DNA of 64,000 nucleotides. Source: Candidatus Nitrospira neomarina. GTDB taxonomy: Bacteria; Nitrospirota; Nitrospiria; Nitrospirales; UBA8639. A model generated the notes under the pieces. The model had not been told where the DNA came from. It saw nothing but the letters and a program-made list of their open reading frames with translations, and did no database searches. The stretch is taken from contig NZ_CP116968.1 of NCBI RefSeq assembly GCF_032051675.1, positions 4,705,001-4,769,000 of the forward strand, given 5' to 3'. Of this stretch, positions 63,153 to 64,000 are shown piece by piece; within the stretch, counting starts at the first letter, position 1, and each line of letters begins with the position of its first letter. The translations under genes and the position numbers were made by a program.

Positions 63153-64000
63153 ATGAAACAACACATTGAAGGATCTCAAGCCGTGGCCCATGCCGTCGCG
63201 TTGTGTCGGCCTGAAGTGATGGCCTGTTATCCGATCTCTCCTCAAACCCATATTGTCGAAACTCTTTCACGCAAGGTGAAAGCCGGAGAAATCGGCAATT
63301 GCCAATTCCTGAATGTCGAATCGGAGTTCGGCGCCCTAAGCGTGCTGATCGGCGCCTCGGCCATGGGCGCGCGAACCTATACCGCGACGACGAGCCAGGG
63401 GCTGTTATTCATGGCGGAAGCGGTCTATAACGCAGCAGGGTTGGGGCTCCCCATTGTCATGACCATTGCCAATCGCGCCCTCGGCGCGCCGATCAATATC
63501 TGGAACGATCATTCGGATAGCATGTCTATGCGGGATGCCGGCTGGATTCAATTGTTTGCGGAAGATAATCAAGAAGCTGTCGATCTTCATATTCAAGCGT
63601 TTCGCCTGGCTGAGGAACTCAGTTGCCCGGTGATGGTCTGCATGGATGGCTATATTCTCACTCATGCCTATGAGGTGGTGGATCTTCCTACGCAAGAGCA
63701 GGTGGATGCGTATCTGCCGGCGTTTGAACCCGTTCAAGTGCTAGACCCGCAAGATCCGGTGTCCATCGGCGCGATGGTCGGACCGGAAGCTTTTGCCGAG
63801 GTACGGTACCTCGCGCATGACAAGCATCTGCGAGCATTAGAGGCGATCCCACGCCTCGCTCGGGCTTTTGAGGATATTTTTCAGCGTCGGTCCGGTGGAC
63901 TGTTGAAGACCTATCACACGGATGAGGCGGAAACGATTCTGCTGGCACTGGGATCGGTGAACGGTACGATAAAAGACGCGGTGGATGACTTGCGGAAAGA
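63153..64000 (+). CDS. porA: 2-oxoacid:ferredoxin oxidoreductase, alpha subunit (3' cut by window)
   Basis: From ATG 63153 (MKQHIEGSQAVAHAVALCRP) the frame stays open to the window end, 282 codons. It has the TPP-pyrimidine domain of PorA: VMACYPISPQTHIVE, FLNVESEFGALSVLIGASAM, GARTYTATTSQGLLFMAEAV, GLPIVMTIANRALGAPINIW, and SCPVMVCMDGYILTHAYE. Close coupling (26 bases) to porC. The delta and beta subunits presumably lie outside. Pyruvate is the likely substrate, but related 2-oxoacids cannot be excluded. Confidence 0.92.
   Translation, partial: MKQHIEGSQAVAHAVALCRPEVMACYPISPQTHIVETLSRKVKAGEIGNCQFLNVESEFGALSVLIGASAMGARTYTATTSQGLLFMAEAVYNAAGLGLPIVMTIANRALGAPINIWNDHSDSMSMRDAGWIQLFAEDNQEAVDLHIQAFRLAEELSCPVMVCMDGYILTHAYEVVDLPTQEQVDAYLPAFEPVQVLDPQDPVSIGAMVGPEAFAEVRYLAHDKHLRALEAIPRLARAFEDIFQRRSGGLLKTYHTDEAETILLALGSVNGTIKDAVDDLRK

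Noticed and set aside
1-64000. CRISPR arrays, tRNA, rRNA, phage or intact IS elements
   Set aside because: Scanned by eye for regular spaced repeats, CCA-ended cloverleaf genes, integrases and transposases; none was found.

Overview
The window reads as chromosomal DNA of a Gram-negative bacterium, most like a Nitrospira-type member of the Nitrospirota. This is an inference from gene content: 2-oxoacid:ferredoxin oxidoreductase subunits (porC, porA) at the right end, many sensor kinases, periplasmic c-type haem proteins, an HME-RND metal pump, mddA, and type I secretion. No rRNA, tRNA or CRISPR array was seen, so the assignment rests on proteins alone.

Left part (1-17954): an accessory RTX toxin island, the most interesting region. 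It holds three paralogous small exported proteins (first cut by the window edge and frameshifted), a DUF433/PIN-like toxin-antitoxin pair, a PAS-LuxR regulator, two paralogous HlyC-type toxin-activating acyltransferases, and a very long RTX protein. The RTX protein has an N-terminal lipase-like domain (GHSLGG), an FrpC-like self-processing module with the Asp-Pro bond, and about ten roughly 130-residue RTX units. A PrtD/HlyB-type exporter ATPase and an HlyD-type adaptor follow. The reading frame of the RTX gene is broken near 14240-14263 between two almost identical repeats, so the last ~215 residues, with the likely secretion signal, lie in another frame. A ten-codon remnant resembling the toxin start follows the first small exported gene, suggesting an older [small exported protein + lipase toxin] cassette that lost its toxin.

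Middle part (18052-44837): a lone receiver protein; a Pal/OmpA lipoprotein; a cupin; a sulfur/stress locus (mddA, an OsmC-family gene, a GAF-PAS sigma54 activator, and a sigma54-type promoter in front of the OsmC gene); a DsbA-like protein and YceI; an M28 peptidase; a redox-signalling operon (receiver, a kinase with a Rossmann-like N terminus, a Cache-HAMP-PAS kinase and a Tll0287-like haem protein); MscS; an RMD1-like protein; an MBL/beta-CASP nuclease with a LOG protein; a decayed Crp/Fnr gene; a MEDS-PAS hybrid kinase; and an RRM RNA-binding protein.

Right part (45141-64000): a heavy-metal efflux cluster, czcCBA-like with its own two-component system and a PepSY protein, all on the minus strand; ychF; a small kinase; two proteins of unknown function; a hicBA pair whose toxin gene has an in-frame stop; a Ca2+-type P-type ATPase; a cytochrome c'-like protein; and porC-porA, the latter cut by the window end. 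Palindromic dispersed repeats lie at 1497-1560, 4593-4620, 21139-21248 and 61642-61725.
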